Shown in pieces: positions 63,381 to 64,000 of a stretch of 64,000 nucleotides of DNA. Under the pieces are notes generated by a model, which was given only the letters and a program-made list of their open reading frames with translations, was not told where the DNA came from and did not search any database. Each line of letters begins with the position of its first letter. Position 1 is the stretch's first letter. Source of the stretch: Roseinatronobacter alkalisoli (GTDB taxonomy: Bacteria; Pseudomonadota; Alphaproteobacteria; Rhodobacterales; Rhodobacteraceae); the NCBI RefSeq assembly GCF_028745735.1, contig NZ_JAQZSM010000005.1, positions 124,001 through 188,000 on the forward strand. Direction: 5' to 3'. The position numbers and the translations under genes were made by a program.

Positions 63381-64000
63381 TTAGTATCCCAGAAGAAGGC
63401 GCGGCAGAAACAGGCTGATTTCCGGCACGAATGTCACCAGCAGCACAATCGCGATCAGTACCGCATAGAAGGGCATCATCGGGCGCAGCACCTTGGCGAT
63501 TGACACACCGCTGATGGAACAACCCACAAACAATGCCGACCCGACAGGCGGTGTGCAGATACCGACGCACAGGTTGATTGTCATGATGATGCCGAAATGC
63601 ACCGGATCAATTCCCAGATCATTCATGATCGGCATGAAGATGGGCGTGAAAATCAGCAGTGCCGGCGTCATGTCCATGAATGTGCCGATCACCAGCAGGA
63701 TAAATACCACCACCAGCAGAATCATGTATGGATTGTCGGTCAGCCCCAGCATGAAACCGGAAATTGCGCCGGGAATGCCACCAAAGGCCATGACCCGTGA
63801 CATGGCAATCGAACAGCCGATCATCAGTAGTACAATTGACGTCGTGACCGCAGAATCGATCAGGATTCGTGGCAGATCGCGCAGGCGGATCTCGCGATAC
63901 CACACCAGCGCCAGTACCAGTGCATAGACCACGGCAATCGCCGATGCCTCTGTCGCGGTGAAAACACCGCCGACAATCCCGCCCATGATGATGACAATCA
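63381..64000 (-). CDS. dctM: TRAP transporter large permease (DctM family, third), C-terminal part
   Basis: The gene runs off the right edge; about 206 residues of the C-terminal half are seen. Features: DMTPALLIFTPIFMPIMNDLGIDPVHFGIIMTINLCVGICTPPVGSALFVG and the following helices are typical of DctM. The GH31 gene follows after only two bases. The rest of the system (dctP, dctQ) should lie beyond the window. Confidence 0.9.
   Translation of the reverse strand, partial: IVIIMGGIVGGVFTATEASAIAVVYALVLALVWYREIRLRDLPRILIDSAVTTSIVLLMIGCSIAMSRVMAFGGIPGAISGFMLGLTDNPYMILLVVVFILLVIGTFMDMTPALLIFTPIFMPIMNDLGIDPVHFGIIMTINLCVGICTPPVGSALFVGCSISGVSIAKVLRPMMPFYAVLIAIVLLVTFVPEISLFLPRLLLGY

Overview
The window reads as a chromosomal or large-replicon segment of a GC-rich alphaproteobacterium, most likely a Rhodobacterales/Roseobacter-group organism. 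The evidence is the dense packing, the many TRAP and TTT high-affinity uptake systems, the GntR/FCD regulators, MocR and AtuA-type proteins, and the codon use. No rRNA, tRNA, CRISPR array or replication origin was recognised. Species assignment is inference.

The segment is a catabolic island. Seven solute-uptake systems with extracytoplasmic binding proteins (one cut by the right edge) sit in 64 kb, nearly every one with its own regulator and a few enzymes. (1) 1-13.4 kb: apbE, then a sugar-acid block with two paralogous GntR/FCD regulators, an enolase-superfamily dehydratase, a Dpp/Opp-type ABC transporter, a cupin, KdgD (5-dehydro-4-deoxyglucarate dehydratase), an SDR and DgoK/DgoA of the De Ley-Doudoroff route. 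A bipartite palindrome (TCATA-N15/16-TATGA) recurs before the permease operon, the cupin and kdgD, and looks like the regulon operator. (2) 13.4-16.6 kb: a small metal-site (GFA-like) protein with a TetR regulator, plus a SRPBCC/LysR pair. (3) 16.7-21.9 kb: TRAP dctPQM with a TeaD-like universal stress protein, and a MocR regulator whose promoter shares a 13-base box with the dctP upstream region. (4) 22.4-23.5 kb: a secreted glycine-rich protein and a membrane-tethered LuxR protein. (5) 23.6-29.7 kb: a GlcD-type FAD oxidase, TctCBA transporter, GntR and a PEP-mutase/isocitrate-lyase family enzyme. (6) 30.1-33.7 kb: gamma-glutamyltransferase, a PRC-barrel protein and a nucleotide-sugar-type epimerase. 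(7) 33.9-41.4 kb: LysR, a TAXI-TRAP transporter, a split AtuA (DUF1446) pair and an AidB homologue. (8) 41.5-43.0 kb: one insertion sequence with an ISNCY-like transposase. (9) 43.4-56.2 kb: DMT exporter, GntR, a sialidase-like BNR hydrolase behind a TAXI-TRAP system, then divergently Fe-ADH/PdxA2/SDR, and an SDR behind a second dctPQM. (10) 56.4-64 kb: IclR, thiolase, acyl-CoA ligase and a double-PPC-domain protein, facing a GH31 glycosidase that directly follows a third TRAP permease, truncated by the window end.

Two themes deserve attention. Two TRAP operons carry a cytoplasmic glycoside-hydrolase-like gene directly after the permease, which suggests import of intact glycosides or other conjugates. 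Four binding-protein genes are separated from their permease genes by a strong intercistronic hairpin, a likely device for making more binding protein than permease.
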